Source of the DNA: Sulfuriroseicoccus oceanibius
GTDB taxonomy: Bacteria > Verrucomicrobiota > Verrucomicrobiia > Verrucomicrobiales > SLCJ01
Direction: 5' to 3'
Length of the DNA: 64,000 nt
Assembly (NCBI RefSeq): GCF_010681825.2
Contig: NZ_CP066776.1
Span: forward strand, 3,348,001 to 3,412,000
The position numbers and the translations under genes were made by a program. Positions 1-9,781 of the stretch are shown here, piece after piece; position 1 is the stretch's first letter; each line of letters begins with the position of its first letter. The notes below the pieces were generated by a model, which had not been told where the DNA came from, ran no database searches, and saw only the letters and a program-made list of their open reading frames with translations.

Positions 1-157
1 CTCGGAATTCATAGCTGCTCGAGTAGCCGGCAACCAACTTGCCCGAGAAAACCGAAGGGCTTTCACTAACCACCTCAGTCGCTTTTGGAGCCTCACCAGC
101 AATAACAGGAGCGGCAACCATCAACGATGCCGCAAGGGTTTTAATCTCTAATTTCAT
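1..157 (-). CDS. Partial secreted protein, possibly an outer-membrane porin-like protein (N-terminus only)
   Basis: Only the first 52 codons are in the window; the gene continues past base 1. Reading leftwards from the ATG at 157, the peptide starts MKLEIKTLAASLMVAAPVIA, a typical signal peptide with a basic start, hydrophobic core and a probable cut after the alanine-glycine. The mature part ends with LVAGYSSSYEFR. A pattern of the type GY-x(3)-Y-x-FRG is common at the start of small putative porins (TorF-like family), so an outer-membrane beta-barrel is my best guess, but the fragment is too short to be sure. It points away from the MATE gene; the roughly 250 bases between them show nothing else I can name. 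Confidence 0.5.
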   Translation of the reverse strand, partial: MKLEIKTLAASLMVAAPVIAGEAPKATEVVSESPSVFSGKLVAGYSSSYEFR

Positions 158-406
158 ACATTTCTGGGTTTTGTGACGCTTTACGATCCCGATCAATGAG
201 CCTCCTAGCATCATGCGACTCACGGGAGGGCTCCAGCCACACAAGCGGATGGAACCCACTGGTCCTCAAGCACTAGACGTGCCAACAAACCCAAATGACA
301 CAAATTTGTCATACAGGGTCAACAATTCCCCCCGTCAAACACACTGGTCTCCAGCTAATCCTCTCTTGCGATCACTCGCATCCACCACCACGGTAACTAT
401 CAGCCT

Positions 407-1828
407 ATGTCAAAATCCGGAGTCACAGTGGATGCCGCAAACGATGGGGCCGCCCGGCGCGAACTCGGCGGCAACCTCGCGGGAAAGTCCATCCCCCACC
501 AAGTCGCGGTACTCGCGATCTGGCCGCTGTTAGAACAACTTCTAGGGTTCCTCGTCGGCATGACCGACTCCGTACTCGCAGGCCGCATTGGCGAAGGCGC
601 GGAACGTGTCGCGGCACTGGATGCTCTGGCTCTGGCTGCCTACCTCACTTGGTTGATGATGATCCTGCAAGGCGCAGCCGCGACCGGTGGCATGGCGATG
701 ATTTCCCGCGCCACTGGAGCTGACGACAAGGAACTCGCCAACCGCTCGCTAGGCCAGGCGCTTTTGCTCGGCTGCGTTGCCGGTATTCTGGCGGGTGGTG
801 CCCTGCTACTCTCTATGCCACTGCTGGTGAAACTCTTCGGGCTCTCTCCCGAAGCAGGCCGGCTCGCCACCATCTACATCGATATCGTCGCGCTCAGCGC
901 GCCATTCAGCGGCATCATGTTCGCCGGCAACGCCGCGCTCCGAGGATCGGGAGACACGCGAACCCCGTTCTTCGTGATGACCTTGGTCAATGGCATCAAC
1001 ATCGGACTGAGCTGGCTCTTCGTTTACGGCCCCGAGCCATTTGGAGGCAGAGGCATGACCGGCATCGCTCTTGGCACGACCATTGCCTGGGTCATGGGGG
1101 CGCTGGTCCTCACCGTGGTTCTTTTGGTTCGTTCAAAGGGGCTCAAACTAAACCTCAACGCACTGCGCCCGGACTACGACGTCATGCGGCGCATCGTGCG
1201 CGTCGGCGTCCCATCAGCGATCGAAATCTTCGGCATGTGGACCATCAACGCCCTCGTCGTGCGCATCATCAGCGGACTCCCCGCCGAGGGCACGCTCGGC
1301 GCCCACTTCATCGCAATCCGCTGCGAATCGCTCAGTTTCCTGCCGGGCTTCGCGCTCGGCGCCGCGTCTGCGACTCTCGCCGGCCAGTACCTGGGGATGG
1401 AGGACAAATCGCGAGCCAAGCAAGCCGCATGGACCTGCTGGATCGGCGGCGGTGCATTGATGACACTCATTGGAATCGTCTTTCTGGTCTTTTCAGAACA
1501 ACTGGTCGGCCTGATTGCTCCGGACTCCCCAGTTCACTTGGAATTGGCCGCTCCCATCGTCTTCCTCTGTGGTCTGACCCAGCCCATGTTGGCCACGTGC
1601 GTGATCCTCAAAACCACCTTCCGTGGTGCTGGGGATACCAAAGCCGTCATGCGCTACTCCTACGGCAGCATGCTCATCGTGCGCCTCGGCGGTGCCTATC
1701 TGGTCGGCTCCGTGCTGGGATTGGGCCTGTGGTGGATCTGGCTGGTCATGTCGTTTGACCTGCTCACTCAGGCCATCATCTTCGGCATCCGCTTCCACTC
1801 CGCAAAATGGATGGACGCCAAGGTCTGA
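407..1828 (+). CDS. MATE family multidrug/cation efflux transporter
   Basis: A 473-residue integral membrane protein, the usual length for MATE (multi antimicrobial extrusion) transporters, which expel drugs or metabolites in exchange for Na+ or H+. The two-fold repeat of the family is visible: the first half ends its sixth helix region with LRGSGDTRTPFF (about residue 180) and the second half has the matching FRGAGDTKAV (about residue 405). The protein is rich in hydrophobic helices throughout, with a 25-30 residue hydrophilic N-terminal tail before IPHQVAVLAIWPLLEQ. It ends in TGA, one of several genes here showing that TGA is a normal stop in this genome. It stands alone; the substrate cannot be told from sequence. 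Confidence 0.9.
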   Translation: MSKSGVTVDAANDGAARRELGGNLAGKSIPHQVAVLAIWPLLEQLLGFLVGMTDSVLAGRIGEGAERVAALDALALAAYLTWLMMILQGAAATGGMAMISRATGADDKELANRSLGQALLLGCVAGILAGGALLLSMPLLVKLFGLSPEAGRLATIYIDIVALSAPFSGIMFAGNAALRGSGDTRTPFFVMTLVNGINIGLSWLFVYGPEPFGGRGMTGIALGTTIAWVMGALVLTVVLLVRSKGLKLNLNALRPDYDVMRRIVRVGVPSAIEIFGMWTINALVVRIISGLPAEGTLGAHFIAIRCESLSFLPGFALGAASATLAGQYLGMEDKSRAKQAAWTCWIGGGALMTLIGIVFLVFSEQLVGLIAPDSPVHLELAAPIVFLCGLTQPMLATCVILKTTFRGAGDTKAVMRYSYGSMLIVRLGGAYLVGSVLGLGLWWIWLVMSFDLLTQAIIFGIRFHSAKWMDAKV

Positions 1829-1862
1829 CCCGCCGCCTCGTTACACTATCCCATCAAGGCGC

Positions 1863-1898
1863 AAAAAAGCCGCCACCAGGAATCACCCCAGTGGCGGC
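1863..1898 (-). terminator. Rho-independent terminator after clpC
   Basis: On the minus strand an 8-bp stem (GCCGCCAC paired with GTGGCGGC) is followed by six T. It lies just past the clpC stop codon and close to the end of the converging MATE gene. Confidence 0.8.
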
Positions 1899-1920
1899 CG
1901 ATTGAACTTCTTCGAAACGA

Positions 1921-4434
1921 TTACCGCTCGCTGCCGCTCTTGGCTTTACCTTTGCCGGTGCGCCCGGTGACATCGAACTCAAGCGCGTCCTCACTGTCGG
2001 ACTTGCGCACTTGAACGGTGTCGCCCTCGGCGATATCCCCGACCAAAAGTTTCTCTGCCAGCGGATCTTCAAGATAACGCTCAACCGCACGGCGCATCGG
2101 ACGCGCGCCGTAGCTCGGATCGTATCCCTTCTCGATCAGCAAGTCTTTCGCCGAACTGTCCAGATCCATCGAGATCTGCTTCTCAGCCAAACGGCCATCC
2201 ACCTTTTTGATCTCAAGGTCCACAATGCGCACGAGATCCTTGCGCTCCAGCATGTGGAACACAATCAGATCGTCGAGTCGGTTCAGGAACTCAGGCTTGA
2301 ATGCCTTGCGCGCCTGCTCGGTGAGCTTGTCTCGCATCACGTCGTAGTTGGCATCTTCTTCGCCGGTCGCGGCACCGAAGCCCATCACGTTCTGCTTCTT
2401 GATCAACTCCGCACCGACATTCGACGTCAGGATGATGATGGTATTGCGGAAATCCACACGGCGCCCGAGGCTGTCGGTGATCATCCCTTCCTCAAGCACC
2501 TGCAACAACAGGTTCATCACGTCCGGGTGCGCTTTCTCAATCTCATCGAAAAGCACCACCGAGTATGGACGACGACGCACCTGCTCGGACAGCTGGCCAC
2601 CTTCCTCGTGACCGACATAGCCCGGAGGCGATCCGATCAATCGGCTCGACGTGAACTTCTCCATGTACTCGGACATGTCGATCTGGATCAAGGCATCCGG
2701 ATCACCAAACATGAACTCCGCCAGGTTGCGCGCAAGATAGGTCTTACCCACACCGGTCGGCCCAAGGAACACAAACGATCCGATCGGACGACGAGGGTCT
2801 TTCAAGTCGGCACGGCTACGGCGCAGTGCCTTGGAAATAGCGACCACGGCCTCATCCTGGCCGATGACGGACTCACGCAACTCGTCTTCCATTTTGAGCA
2901 AGCGCTGTGTCTCCTTCTCCTCCATCCGCTGCAATGGCACCCCAGTCCACTTGGAAACCACTGCCATGATCTCGTCGTCATCGACGTCGACAATGGTCTC
3001 CTCGCTCTCGGTGCGCCATTCTTCCAACACGCTCTCAAGTCGAGCCTTGGCTTCCTTCTCTTCGTCGCGCAATGCGGCTGCCTTTTCGAAATCCTGATCC
3101 TTGATCGCCTCGGATTTGGCGCTGTGGATCTCCTCGATCTCCGCCTCAATGTCCTTCACCGACGGTGGACGGATCATAGACGCAATCCGAGCCTTGGCAC
3201 CAGCTTCGTCCATGATGTCGATCGCCTTGTCCGGCAGGTAACGGCCAGTCAAATAACGTGCGGACAAACGCACCGCAGCCTCGATCGCCGCGTCAGAAAA
3301 CTTCGCCTTGTGGTGAAGCTCGTACTTCACCTTCAAGCCCTGCAAAATCTTGATCGCATCGTCCACCGAGGGCTCATCAACCTTGACCTGCTGGAATCGA
3401 CGCTCCAACGCGCCATCTTTCTCGATGTGCTTGCGGTACTCGTTGATCGTTGTGGCACCGATGCACTGCAGCTCGCCGCGGCTCAGCGACGGCTTGATGA
3501 TGTTCGACGCGTCCATTGCGCCCTCGGCCGATCCCGCACCCACGATGGTGTGCAACTCATCAATGAAAAGGATCACATCACCGGCCCGACGGATCTCGTC
3601 CATCACCGCTTTGATCCGTTCTTCGAACTGACCACGGTACTTGGTACCAGCCACCATCAAGGCAAGATCCAAAGTGATCACCTTCTTGTCCCGCAGGATT
3701 TCAGGCACCTCACCGGCAGCGATCTCTTGCGCGAGACCTTCAACGATCGCGGTCTTACCCACGCCCGGCTCACCCACGAGCACAGGGTTGTTCTTGGTCC
3801 GGCGGCACAAAATCTGAATCACACGCTCGATCTCCTCAGACCGACCGATCACAGGATCCAAGCCCCCTTCACGAGCCAACTCGGTCAAGTCGCGACCAAA
3901 GGCACGCAAAGCCGGTGTGCGCGACGCCTTCTTCCCACCGAGCGCCTCTTCTTCACCAGGCATCTCGTCCATCTCGTCCTCGTCCGGCCCCTCGCTGAAG
4001 TTCGGGTCGAGCTCCTTGAGAACCTCGTTGCGCGCGGTGTCGATGTCCACGTTGAGGCTCTCAAGCACTCGTGCAGCGACACCTTCGCCTTCACGCAGCA
4101 AGCCCAGCAAAATGTGCTCGGTGCCCACGTACGAGTGGTTCAGCGCCTTCGCCTCTTTCGAGGACAGAGCCAACACCTTCTTCACGCGAGGTGTGTAGGG
4201 AATGTTGCCGGACATCTTGTTTTCAGGCCCGGCTCCGACCTGCTTCTCCACCTCCATACGCACCGTATTGAGGTCCATTCCAAGCTTCTGAAGCACATTG
4301 ACAGCAACACCCTGGCCCAGCTTGATCAAGCCAAGCAGCAAGTGCTCGGTGCCAACATAATTATGGTTGAAACGGTCGGCCTCCTTGCGGGCCAACGCCA
4401 AAACTTGTTGAGCTCGTGGGGTAAAATTACTCAT
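1921..4434 (-). CDS. clpC: ATP-dependent Clp protease ATP-binding subunit ClpC
   Basis: An 837-residue AAA+ unfoldase that feeds substrates to the ClpP protease. It has two N-terminal Clp_N repeats (about residues 1-145, each with the [10 protein letters not shown] / [10 protein letters not shown] motif), a first AAA module with Walker [10 protein letters not shown] and Walker [10 protein letters not shown], a central UVR-containing coiled coil around [14 protein letters not shown], a second AAA module with GPTGVGKTY and [10 protein letters not shown], and the C-terminal D2-small domain. The UVR segment and order mark it as ClpC, not ClpB. I chose the ATG at 4434 ([19 protein letters not shown]) because it matches the family start; an upstream start would add 20 unrelated residues. 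It follows mcsB by 20 bases, so it is the last gene of an mcsA-mcsB-clpC operon. Confidence 0.96.
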   Translation of the reverse strand: MSNFTPRAQQVLALARKEADRFNHNYVGTEHLLLGLIKLGQGVAVNVLQKLGMDLNTVRMEVEKQVGAGPENKMSGNIPYTPRVKKVLALSSKEAKALNHSYVGTEHILLGLLREGEGVAARVLESLNVDIDTARNEVLKELDPNFSEGPDEDEMDEMPGEEEALGGKKASRTPALRAFGRDLTELAREGGLDPVIGRSEEIERVIQILCRRTKNNPVLVGEPGVGKTAIVEGLAQEIAAGEVPEILRDKKVITLDLALMVAGTKYRGQFEERIKAVMDEIRRAGDVILFIDELHTIVGAGSAEGAMDASNIIKPSLSRGELQCIGATTINEYRKHIEKDGALERRFQQVKVDEPSVDDAIKILQGLKVKYELHHKAKFSDAAIEAAVRLSARYLTGRYLPDKAIDIMDEAGAKARIASMIRPPSVKDIEAEIEEIHSAKSEAIKDQDFEKAAALRDEEKEAKARLESVLEEWRTESEETIVDVDDDEIMAVVSKWTGVPLQRMEEKETQRLLKMEDELRESVIGQDEAVVAISKALRRSRADLKDPRRPIGSFVFLGPTGVGKTYLARNLAEFMFGDPDALIQIDMSEYMEKFTSSRLIGSPPGYVGHEEGGQLSEQVRRRPYSVVLFDEIEKAHPDVMNLLLQVLEEGMITDSLGRRVDFRNTIIILTSNVGAELIKKQNVMGFGAATGEEDANYDVMRDKLTEQARKAFKPEFLNRLDDLIVFHMLERKDLVRIVDLEIKKVDGRLAEKQISMDLDSSAKDLLIEKGYDPSYGARPMRRAVERYLEDPLAEKLLVGDIAEGDTVQVRKSDSEDALEFDVTGRTGKGKAKSGSER

Positions 4435-4454
4435 GTATTTCTCAAGTTGAAAAT

Positions 4455-5585
4455 TCAACGGGTCTCGTCGCCCGATGGCGAAGTCGCGTCCCATGTCCCG
4501 TCGCTATCTGATGGCATATCAGGCTCAGGGACTGACTTCAATTTTGTTCGCAACAATTCGGCTCGCACCACGTCCCGTTGCTCAGGACTGAGCGTCTCTT
4601 TGGCCAACAACTGCAAGTGGGCCGGCTGAATCTCCATCAACAACAGCTCAAGCGACTCGTCGGACCATTCCGGGATCAATCCACAATCCATCCCAAGACG
4701 CATCAAGGACAGCTGGTTCAATGCCTCTTTACTGGTCATCACGTGCGCGAAACGCAAGTTCGCATACGCCCGCCCGATCTGATCGCGCACCATCGTCGCA
4801 TTGTCCTCAAGCAACTTCTCACGGGCAGCCAACTCATGACGAATCGTCCGCTCGATCACCCGCTGCAGTCTCTCGATAATATCGCGCTCCGACTCCCCCA
4901 GCGTCCGCTGGTTCGACACCTGGAAAAGGTTCGCCTGCGCCTCGGAGCCCTCGCCAAAAATCCCGCGCACCGCCAGACCGATCCGGTTGGCAGCTGCAAT
5001 CACCTTACCGATCTGGTGACTCAACACCAAGCCAGGCAAGTGCAGCATCACACTCGCACGCATCCCCGTCCCAAGGTTACTCGGGCACGAGGTCAAGTAG
5101 CCGTACTTCGTGTCGAAGGCATAGTCGAGCTCCTGCTCCAGGCTGGAGTCAACGCGGTCGATGAAATCATACGCCTTCTCAAGATCGAAGCCGGGAAAAA
5201 TCGCCTGAATCCGCAGGTGATCCTCCTCATTGATCATGATGCTCAAGCTTTGCGAGCGGTTGATTACCACCGCACTGCCATTCGCATTGCCAGCCTGCTC
5301 TCGACTGATCAAATGCCGCTCCACCAACACTCTCTTGTCGATCGCGCTGAGGGAATCCAGCGATTTTGAAAAGCCCCGCTCCATCTCAGGCAACGCCTCA
5401 ACCGCAGGCAGAATCCGATCCAATGCGTGCATCCGCTGGTCCGGCTTCGCCCAACTAGGAAATACCTCGTCACACAAGTTGCGAGCCAACCGGATCCGAC
5501 TCGACACCACCACCCCATTGGAGCGCTGCTGCCCGCCAGTCATCCAGTCCGCGGGATATTTCAGCAATGTTGAGAATCGCATCAT
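4455..5585 (-). CDS. mcsB: Protein arginine kinase McsB
   Basis: An ATP:guanido phosphotransferase-type kinase that phosphorylates arginine residues on proteins, tagging them for ClpCP in Firmicutes. Family motifs are present: SSRIRLARN (ATP-binding arginines), [10 protein letters not shown] (substrate loop) and [20 protein letters not shown] (the catalytic-cysteine and flexible-loop region). About 376 residues, close to the usual 350-365. The start is ambiguous between two adjacent ATGs at 5585 and 5582 and a GTG at 5618; the ATGs fit family alignments best. It lies between mcsA and clpC, exactly as in Bacillus, but no ctsR repressor gene is seen here. Confidence 0.92.
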   Translation of the reverse strand: MMRFSTLLKYPADWMTGGQQRSNGVVVSSRIRLARNLCDEVFPSWAKPDQRMHALDRILPAVEALPEMERGFSKSLDSLSAIDKRVLVERHLISREQAGNANGSAVVINRSQSLSIMINEEDHLRIQAIFPGFDLEKAYDFIDRVDSSLEQELDYAFDTKYGYLTSCPSNLGTGMRASVMLHLPGLVLSHQIGKVIAAANRIGLAVRGIFGEGSEAQANLFQVSNQRTLGESERDIIERLQRVIERTIRHELAAREKLLEDNATMVRDQIGRAYANLRFAHVMTSKEALNQLSLMRLGMDCGLIPEWSDESLELLLMEIQPAHLQLLAKETLSPEQRDVVRAELLRTKLKSVPEPDMPSDSDGTWDATSPSGDETR

Positions 5586-5657
5586 GAAAGAATCGCAATA
5601 TAAAAGGGGATCAGCCACCAGACAACAGTACGAACGAAGCCCACCGCCGCCCCCGCC

Positions 5658-6188
5658 TTAATCTTTTCCTGAGGAATCCGAATCAGCAGCGCCCTCGGCG
5701 ATCGTTGCCTCAACCTCGGTAAGCTGGTCGCGGAACCGCGCAGCATCTTCGTACCGCTCTTCCGCAATCGCCTTGGCCAACTCCTCTTCGAGCTCCTGAC
5801 GGCGCTCATCGAGCACCCGCCGCATCACCGCACCACTCGGAACCTTCCCGTGGTGACGAACGCCCTTGTGCATCGCCTTCACCAACGACTGCAAGCTGGG
5901 AGCGAACGCATCGTAGCACTTCGCACACCCCAACCGCCCCGACTTCTTCAGCTGCTCCAACGGATAGCCACAGGATGGACACTCCGTCGCCTCAAAGCCC
6001 GGGATCTCCACCTCCTCTTCGTTGCCAAACCCGAACAACAGATCAGCCAAAGCGAACCCGGTCGGATCCGTCACCCCTTTGTCTTGGGCGCAGGTCTCGC
6101 ACAGGTTCACTTTCTGCATCTTGCCGTCGACGATTTGCGTCAGGAATACTGTCGCCTTCTCGTCGCAAAGATCACACTTCATACCCAT
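5658..6188 (-). CDS. mcsA: McsA-like zinc-finger and UVR-domain activator of McsB
   Basis: A 176-residue protein with two zinc-finger pairs: CDLC near residue 5 with CETC near residue 30, then CPSC near 72 with CAKC near 90. A C-terminal UVR motif follows (about residues 130-170, the segment around AIAEERYEDAARFRDQL). This is the layout of McsA, which activates the McsB arginine kinase and links it to ClpC. It is the first gene of the mcsA-mcsB-clpC operon and starts at the ATG at 6188. Upstream I see no CtsR-type heptad operator that I could defend, so how the operon is controlled is open. Confidence 0.9.
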   Translation of the reverse strand: MGMKCDLCDEKATVFLTQIVDGKMQKVNLCETCAQDKGVTDPTGFALADLLFGFGNEEEVEIPGFEATECPSCGYPLEQLKKSGRLGCAKCYDAFAPSLQSLVKAMHKGVRHHGKVPSGAVMRRVLDERRQELEEELAKAIAEERYEDAARFRDQLTEVEATIAEGAADSDSSGKD

Positions 6189-6275
6189 CGTTGTTCGTCA
6201 GATTGTTCAACAGCGGCCATCGACGCAGGCCGACAGCTCGCTCAACAAACCGCCGGGCATGCGTGCCGCACCAGC

Positions 6276-7148
6276 TCACACACCAACTGGAGTGCCGGAT
6301 TCCGCCACCAGCGCACGGTATTTCGCGATCAATTCACGCGTAATCTCACCCGGCTGCCCGGACCCAATGGTTCGTTTATCCAACGATACGACTGGAATCA
6401 CTTCGGCGGCGGTTCCTGTCAGGAAACATTCATCAGCAGTGAAAATCTCGTAGCGACTCATGTACACCTCGCGCACCTCGTAGCCGCTCTCCACAGCGAG
6501 CTTCATGATGGTACGGCGGGTAATCCCGTCAAGCGCGCCCGCGGAAATCGACGGTGTGAAAATCACCCCGTCACGAACCACAAACACATTGTCGCCGGTG
6601 CACTCGGCCACGTAGCCCTGCTCGTTGAGCATCAGCGCCTCCAATGTGCCAGCCTGGATCGCTTCGATCTTAGCCATCACGTTGTTGAGGTAGTTGAGCG
6701 ATTTCACCTGAGGCGAAAGCGACGCAGGAGTCGGGCGGCGCGTGGCACAGGTGATGATGTCCAAGCCATTCTGGTAAAACTCTTCAGGGTAGAGCTTGAT
6801 AGTGTCGGCAATAATGATCACCGAAGCCTTCTCACAGAGGTATGGGTTCAGCCCGAGCCCACCGGCTCCGCGGGTCACCACCAGACGGATGTAACCATCG
6901 CGCAAACCATTGGCCGCCACAGTGTCGACGGTCGCCTGGGAAATCTCTTCAAGTGACATTGGCAACTCGAGGCAGATCGCACGCGCGGAATCCTCAAGGC
7001 GCTTGATGTGCGCATCGAGTTCGAAAATCCGGCCGTTGTAGATCCGGATCCCTTCAAAGATCCCATCACCATAAAGCAATCCGTGGTCGAAGACCGAAAT
7101 CTTCGCCTCTGACTTATCCACCAGCTGACCGTCGATATATACTTTCAT
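6276..7148 (-). CDS. ilvE: Class IV aminotransferase (branched-chain amino acid aminotransferase or D-amino-acid aminotransferase-like)
   Basis: A PLP-dependent fold-type IV aminotransferase of 290 residues. Seen: the N-terminal VFDHGLLYGDGIFEGIR motif typical of BCAT/DAAT proteins, the PLP-lysine region VKSLNYLNNVMAKIEA, and the C-terminal LTGTAAEVIPV phosphate-binding loop. In this family the enzyme swaps amino groups between branched-chain amino acids and 2-oxoglutarate; the LTGTAAEV form favours BCAT over D-amino-acid aminotransferase, but the split is not always clean. I chose the ATG at 7148 (MKVYIDGQ); a longer start would add an unrelated arginine-rich tail. Transcribed in the same direction as the genes on either side. 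Confidence 0.85.
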   Translation of the reverse strand: MKVYIDGQLVDKSEAKISVFDHGLLYGDGIFEGIRIYNGRIFELDAHIKRLEDSARAICLELPMSLEEISQATVDTVAANGLRDGYIRLVVTRGAGGLGLNPYLCEKASVIIIADTIKLYPEEFYQNGLDIITCATRRPTPASLSPQVKSLNYLNNVMAKIEAIQAGTLEALMLNEQGYVAECTGDNVFVVRDGVIFTPSISAGALDGITRRTIMKLAVESGYEVREVYMSRYEIFTADECFLTGTAAEVIPVVSLDKRTIGSGQPGEITRELIAKYRALVAESGTPVGV

Positions 7149-7243
7149 AGGAAACTGACGGGCAAGATGGCGCAATCCACGCCCCCCGCAATTAAAGATT
7201 CCTGACAATCGAGAGATCACAAGCGCCTCGCACCCTGCACCCC

Positions 7244-7960
7244 TCAGAGGACACCCGCCGTCGGCGCAGCATCCGCAGAAATCTGCCCATCCACCAAATG
7301 CAGCACCCTGTCCCCAAGATGAGTCAACCCTTCGTCGTGAGTGACCACCACCAGCGTGGTTCCCTTTTCGCTCACCAGATGCGTTAAAAGCTCCATCACC
7401 TCCGCTCCCGCTTTGCTGTCGAGGTTCCCTGTCGGCTCATCGGCAAAGAGAATCGCCGGCTCGTTCACCAGCGCCCGGGCAATCGCCACGCGCTGCTGCT
7501 CACCTCCCGACAACTCACTCGGCAAATGGTGCAGCCGATGCCCCATTCCAACCCGCTCCAAAATATCCTTGGCCTGCTCCAGGCGATCGTCACGCCCAAT
7601 GAATGCAGGCAGCAACACATTCTCCAATGCAGACAGCTCAGGCATCAGCAGGAAGTTCTGGAACACATACCCCATCATCTGGTTGCGAGTCCGCGAAATC
7701 TCCTTCCGGCCACCACGGTACAACGACTTCCCGTTGATCAAAACCTCGCCCGATGTCGGCCGCTCCAATCCGGCAAGCGTGTACATCAACGTCGTCTTCC
7801 CCGCGCCAGAGGGCCCGCACAAAAACACCTTCTCACCACGCTGAATCTCCAGAGAAACCCCGCGTAGTACATCAATCTGGCGCCGCCCAATCCGGAACTG
7901 ACGCGTCACATCCCTCGCGCTGATCAATCCATGATCCATATCACCGGCCGCCCCACTCAT
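7244..7960 (-). CDS. ABC transporter ATP-binding protein, LolD/MacB-type
   Basis: A 238-residue ABC ATPase. All signature elements are present: Walker A GPSGAGKTT, Q-loop in GYVFQNFLLMPELSALENV, signature LSGGEQQRVAIARAL, Walker B ILFADEPTGNLD and the switch histidine in VVVTHDE. The size and the DEPTGNLD sequence fit the LolD/MacB/FtsE group, which drives lipoprotein release or export of molecules across the envelope. No permease partner is next to it, so the true substrate is unknown. Its ATG at 7960 overlaps the TGA of trmL (ATGA overlap), so the two are co-translated. Confidence 0.88.
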   Translation of the reverse strand: MSGAAGDMDHGLISARDVTRQFRIGRRQIDVLRGVSLEIQRGEKVFLCGPSGAGKTTLMYTLAGLERPTSGEVLINGKSLYRGGRKEISRTRNQMMGYVFQNFLLMPELSALENVLLPAFIGRDDRLEQAKDILERVGMGHRLHHLPSELSGGEQQRVAIARALVNEPAILFADEPTGNLDSKAGAEVMELLTHLVSEKGTTLVVVTHDEGLTHLGDRVLHLVDGQISADAAPTAGVL

Positions 7961-8511
7961 ACCTGACCTCCATCCACATCGCCGCCGCACTGACGCAATG
8001 CCTCATACAAACCGATCCCAGCGGAGGTCGCCAGATTCAGACTCCGACCATTGGTCATCGGAATACGCACCGCCCGATCCAAATCCTCTTCGACCATCGC
8101 CGCAGGCAGCCCGCGCGTCTCTGGGCCGAAAACCAACGCATCCCCTAAAGCATAGTCCGCATCCCAGTGCGCCTTCTTGCCCCGCGTCGTGAAATAGTAC
8201 ATCGAACGGTCAGCACCGCCCTCCCCATTCCACGCTTGCTCAAACTCCTCGAAATTCTCCCACACCGCCAACTCAAGCTCAGGCCAGTAGTCCAACCCAG
8301 CACGCTTGAGCGAACGCTCGCTCAAATCAAACCCCAGAGGTTTGATCAAATGCAGCGGATTGCCACTCGCCCAACACATGCGCCCGATATTTCCCGTGTT
8401 CGGCGGAATCTCAGGCTCAAACAAAACCACATGGATCACGTCACGCCGCGCCAAAACCTGACGCCGCGCTGCGCCTGCCTCCAATGACTGCGTCCCGCCA
8501 CTCATAATCAA
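7957..8511 (-). CDS. trmL: tRNA (cytidine(34)-2'-O)-methyltransferase, SPOUT family
   Basis: A SPOUT-fold RNA methyltransferase of about 180 residues. The N-terminal LFEPEIPPNTGNIGRMCWA and the C-terminal knot RSLNLATSAGIGLYEAL are the diagnostic TrmL sequences; FGPETRGLP is the middle SAM-binding motif. In E. coli the enzyme methylates the ribose at wobble position 34 of tRNA-Leu. The first 25 residues before DVIHVVLFEPE are not conserved in the family, so the true start may lie further in. The stop codon overlaps the start of the ABC ATPase gene. Confidence 0.92.
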   Translation of the reverse strand: MIMSGGTQSLEAGAARRQVLARRDVIHVVLFEPEIPPNTGNIGRMCWASGNPLHLIKPLGFDLSERSLKRAGLDYWPELELAVWENFEEFEQAWNGEGGADRSMYYFTTRGKKAHWDADYALGDALVFGPETRGLPAAMVEEDLDRAVRIPMTNGRSLNLATSAGIGLYEALRQCGGDVDGGQV

Positions 8512-8556
8512 GTCTTACAACAAACCACCACACCCCGGATCCAATGATGCCAGCCT

Positions 8557-8739
8557 TTAGCGGCTGCCCATCTGCTGCCCCATGATACCAGCCCCTTCCC
8601 CCGGACGGATGTGATTCCACCCAAGCGAGCTCGACTTCGGCTGCGGGCCACGAGGCTTGGTCTGTTCACAACTCGTCAACAACACGCACAAGCCCCCAAG
8701 AGCCACCGCAAAAAACTTAACAAACAGAGATTTCATCAT
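8557..8739 (-). CDS. Small predicted lipoprotein, 60 residues
   Basis: A short reading frame that looks real because it begins with a full lipoprotein signal: MMKSLFVKFFAVALGGLCVL, then the lipobox LLTSC (cysteine near residue 24). The mature part is only about 36 residues, rich in Pro, Gly and Ser, and ends GIMGQQMGSR. I recognise no family. It sits between trmL and the terminator of the coiled-coil gene, on the same strand. Confidence 0.6.
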   Translation of the reverse strand: MMKSLFVKFFAVALGGLCVLLTSCEQTKPRGPQPKSSSLGWNHIRPGEGAGIMGQQMGSR

Positions 8740-8818
8740 CGAACATTCAAGGTTAGCACCGGCCTGACATCCGGCAAAGCGGCACCATCAAGCCGCGATC
8801 CCTGCGCCAATTCAAGCG

Positions 8819-8861
8819 AAAAAAAATCCGATCGACCGGGATCACTCCCAGCCGATCGGAT
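8819..8861 (-). terminator. Rho-independent terminator after the coiled-coil gene pair
   Basis: On the minus strand the stem ATCCGATCG paired with CGATCGGAT is followed by a run of T. It lies just past the stop codon at 8883. Confidence 0.75.
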
Positions 8862-8882
8862 CGAAAATCAAAGATAAACCGA

Positions 8883-9689
8883 TTAGCGGTTTGGCGTCTC
8901 GACGATCACGCGGTCACCAGGCATCACACGTGCACCTGGAGCGAGCGAGTTCGGAGCCACATCAGCGATGATGCGATTGCTCTCAAGCGAAACCACAGCA
9001 AGCTTGGCGATGTAGGTGTTGCCACGCTTCACAAGCAAGCTCTGATCCGCCGAGAAGCCTTGCGACTTACCTGCGTCGATCACCACAAAGCCCCAGTCGT
9101 TGTTGACCGCAGCAACGGTCGACTCGATCACGTTGCGAGCAATCCCCTCACGACGCTTGGCGATGGTACCACCGAGGCGCTCCAGTTGGCCTTGAGCGGT
9201 CTCGACGCGCTCAGCTGCAGCAGCGGCAAGCGTCTCGGTTTCTTCGAGCTCTTTGCGCAAGGCGATCTTGTCCTGCTCCATTTGCTGGATGGCCTGCTCA
9301 ATCTCCTCAGGCTCCTGGACTCCAACATCTCCGAGAACATCCTGAATCTCAGCAACGGTCTTATCGTAGTTCTCGATATCACGCTCCTGTGCCTGAATCT
9401 TACGCTGGCGGGCAGGCAACTGCTCCTTGGCACGGCGCAGATCTGACTCGAGAGTCAGTTTCTCCCCTTCCTGGCTTCCCTTGTTGGTAAGCGCAGTTTC
9501 CTTCACGCCCTCGCGCTCATCGATCTCCTGACTGGTGGAGTCAATGTCCTTGGTGAGCTGGCGGTTGTCCGCGGTCAGTTCAACGATATCCTTCTGCTTC
9601 TTGATCGCCTTGTTCAAGTTGGTGTAACTGAAAAAGGCGGCACCAAGTGCGCAGAAGAGCGCGACAAATAGTGTGATCGATCTAGCCAT
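8883..9689 (-). CDS. Membrane-anchored coiled-coil protein, paralogue of its upstream neighbour
   Basis: A 268-residue protein with one N-terminal membrane helix (ITLFVALFCALGAAFFSY) followed by a long coiled coil (about residues 25-170, heptad-like, rich in Glu, Gln, Lys). A compact C-terminal domain begins NNDWGFVVIDAGKSQGFSAD and ends GARVMPGDRVIVE. The C-terminal domain matches that of the neighbouring gene (YGRWGFVVIQGG ... GVQIMPGDQV), so the two arose by duplication. A similar GWVVINAG-type beta domain is seen in cell-envelope proteins such as FlgT, but no flagellar genes are near. I chose the ATG at 9689 (MARSITL). Role unknown; an envelope scaffold is likely. Confidence 0.8.
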   Translation of the reverse strand: MARSITLFVALFCALGAAFFSYTNLNKAIKKQKDIVELTADNRQLTKDIDSTSQEIDEREGVKETALTNKGSQEGEKLTLESDLRRAKEQLPARQRKIQAQERDIENYDKTVAEIQDVLGDVGVQEPEEIEQAIQQMEQDKIALRKELEETETLAAAAAERVETAQGQLERLGGTIAKRREGIARNVIESTVAAVNNDWGFVVIDAGKSQGFSADQSLLVKRGNTYIAKLAVVSLESNRIIADVAPNSLAPGARVMPGDRVIVETPNR

Positions 9690-9781
9690 CGTAATTTTTG
9701 GTTCTGGGGAAATAAAGGTTGGCGCGGCATCCCGCCGCAAGAATCTAAAGTTTGCTTATAGTCGTTTCAGCGGCGCGGACG

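Noticed and set aside
2011-4629. An 872-codon open frame opposite clpC
   Set aside because: It is the antisense of the well-conserved clpC, with a His/Arg/Leu-rich composition and no domain.
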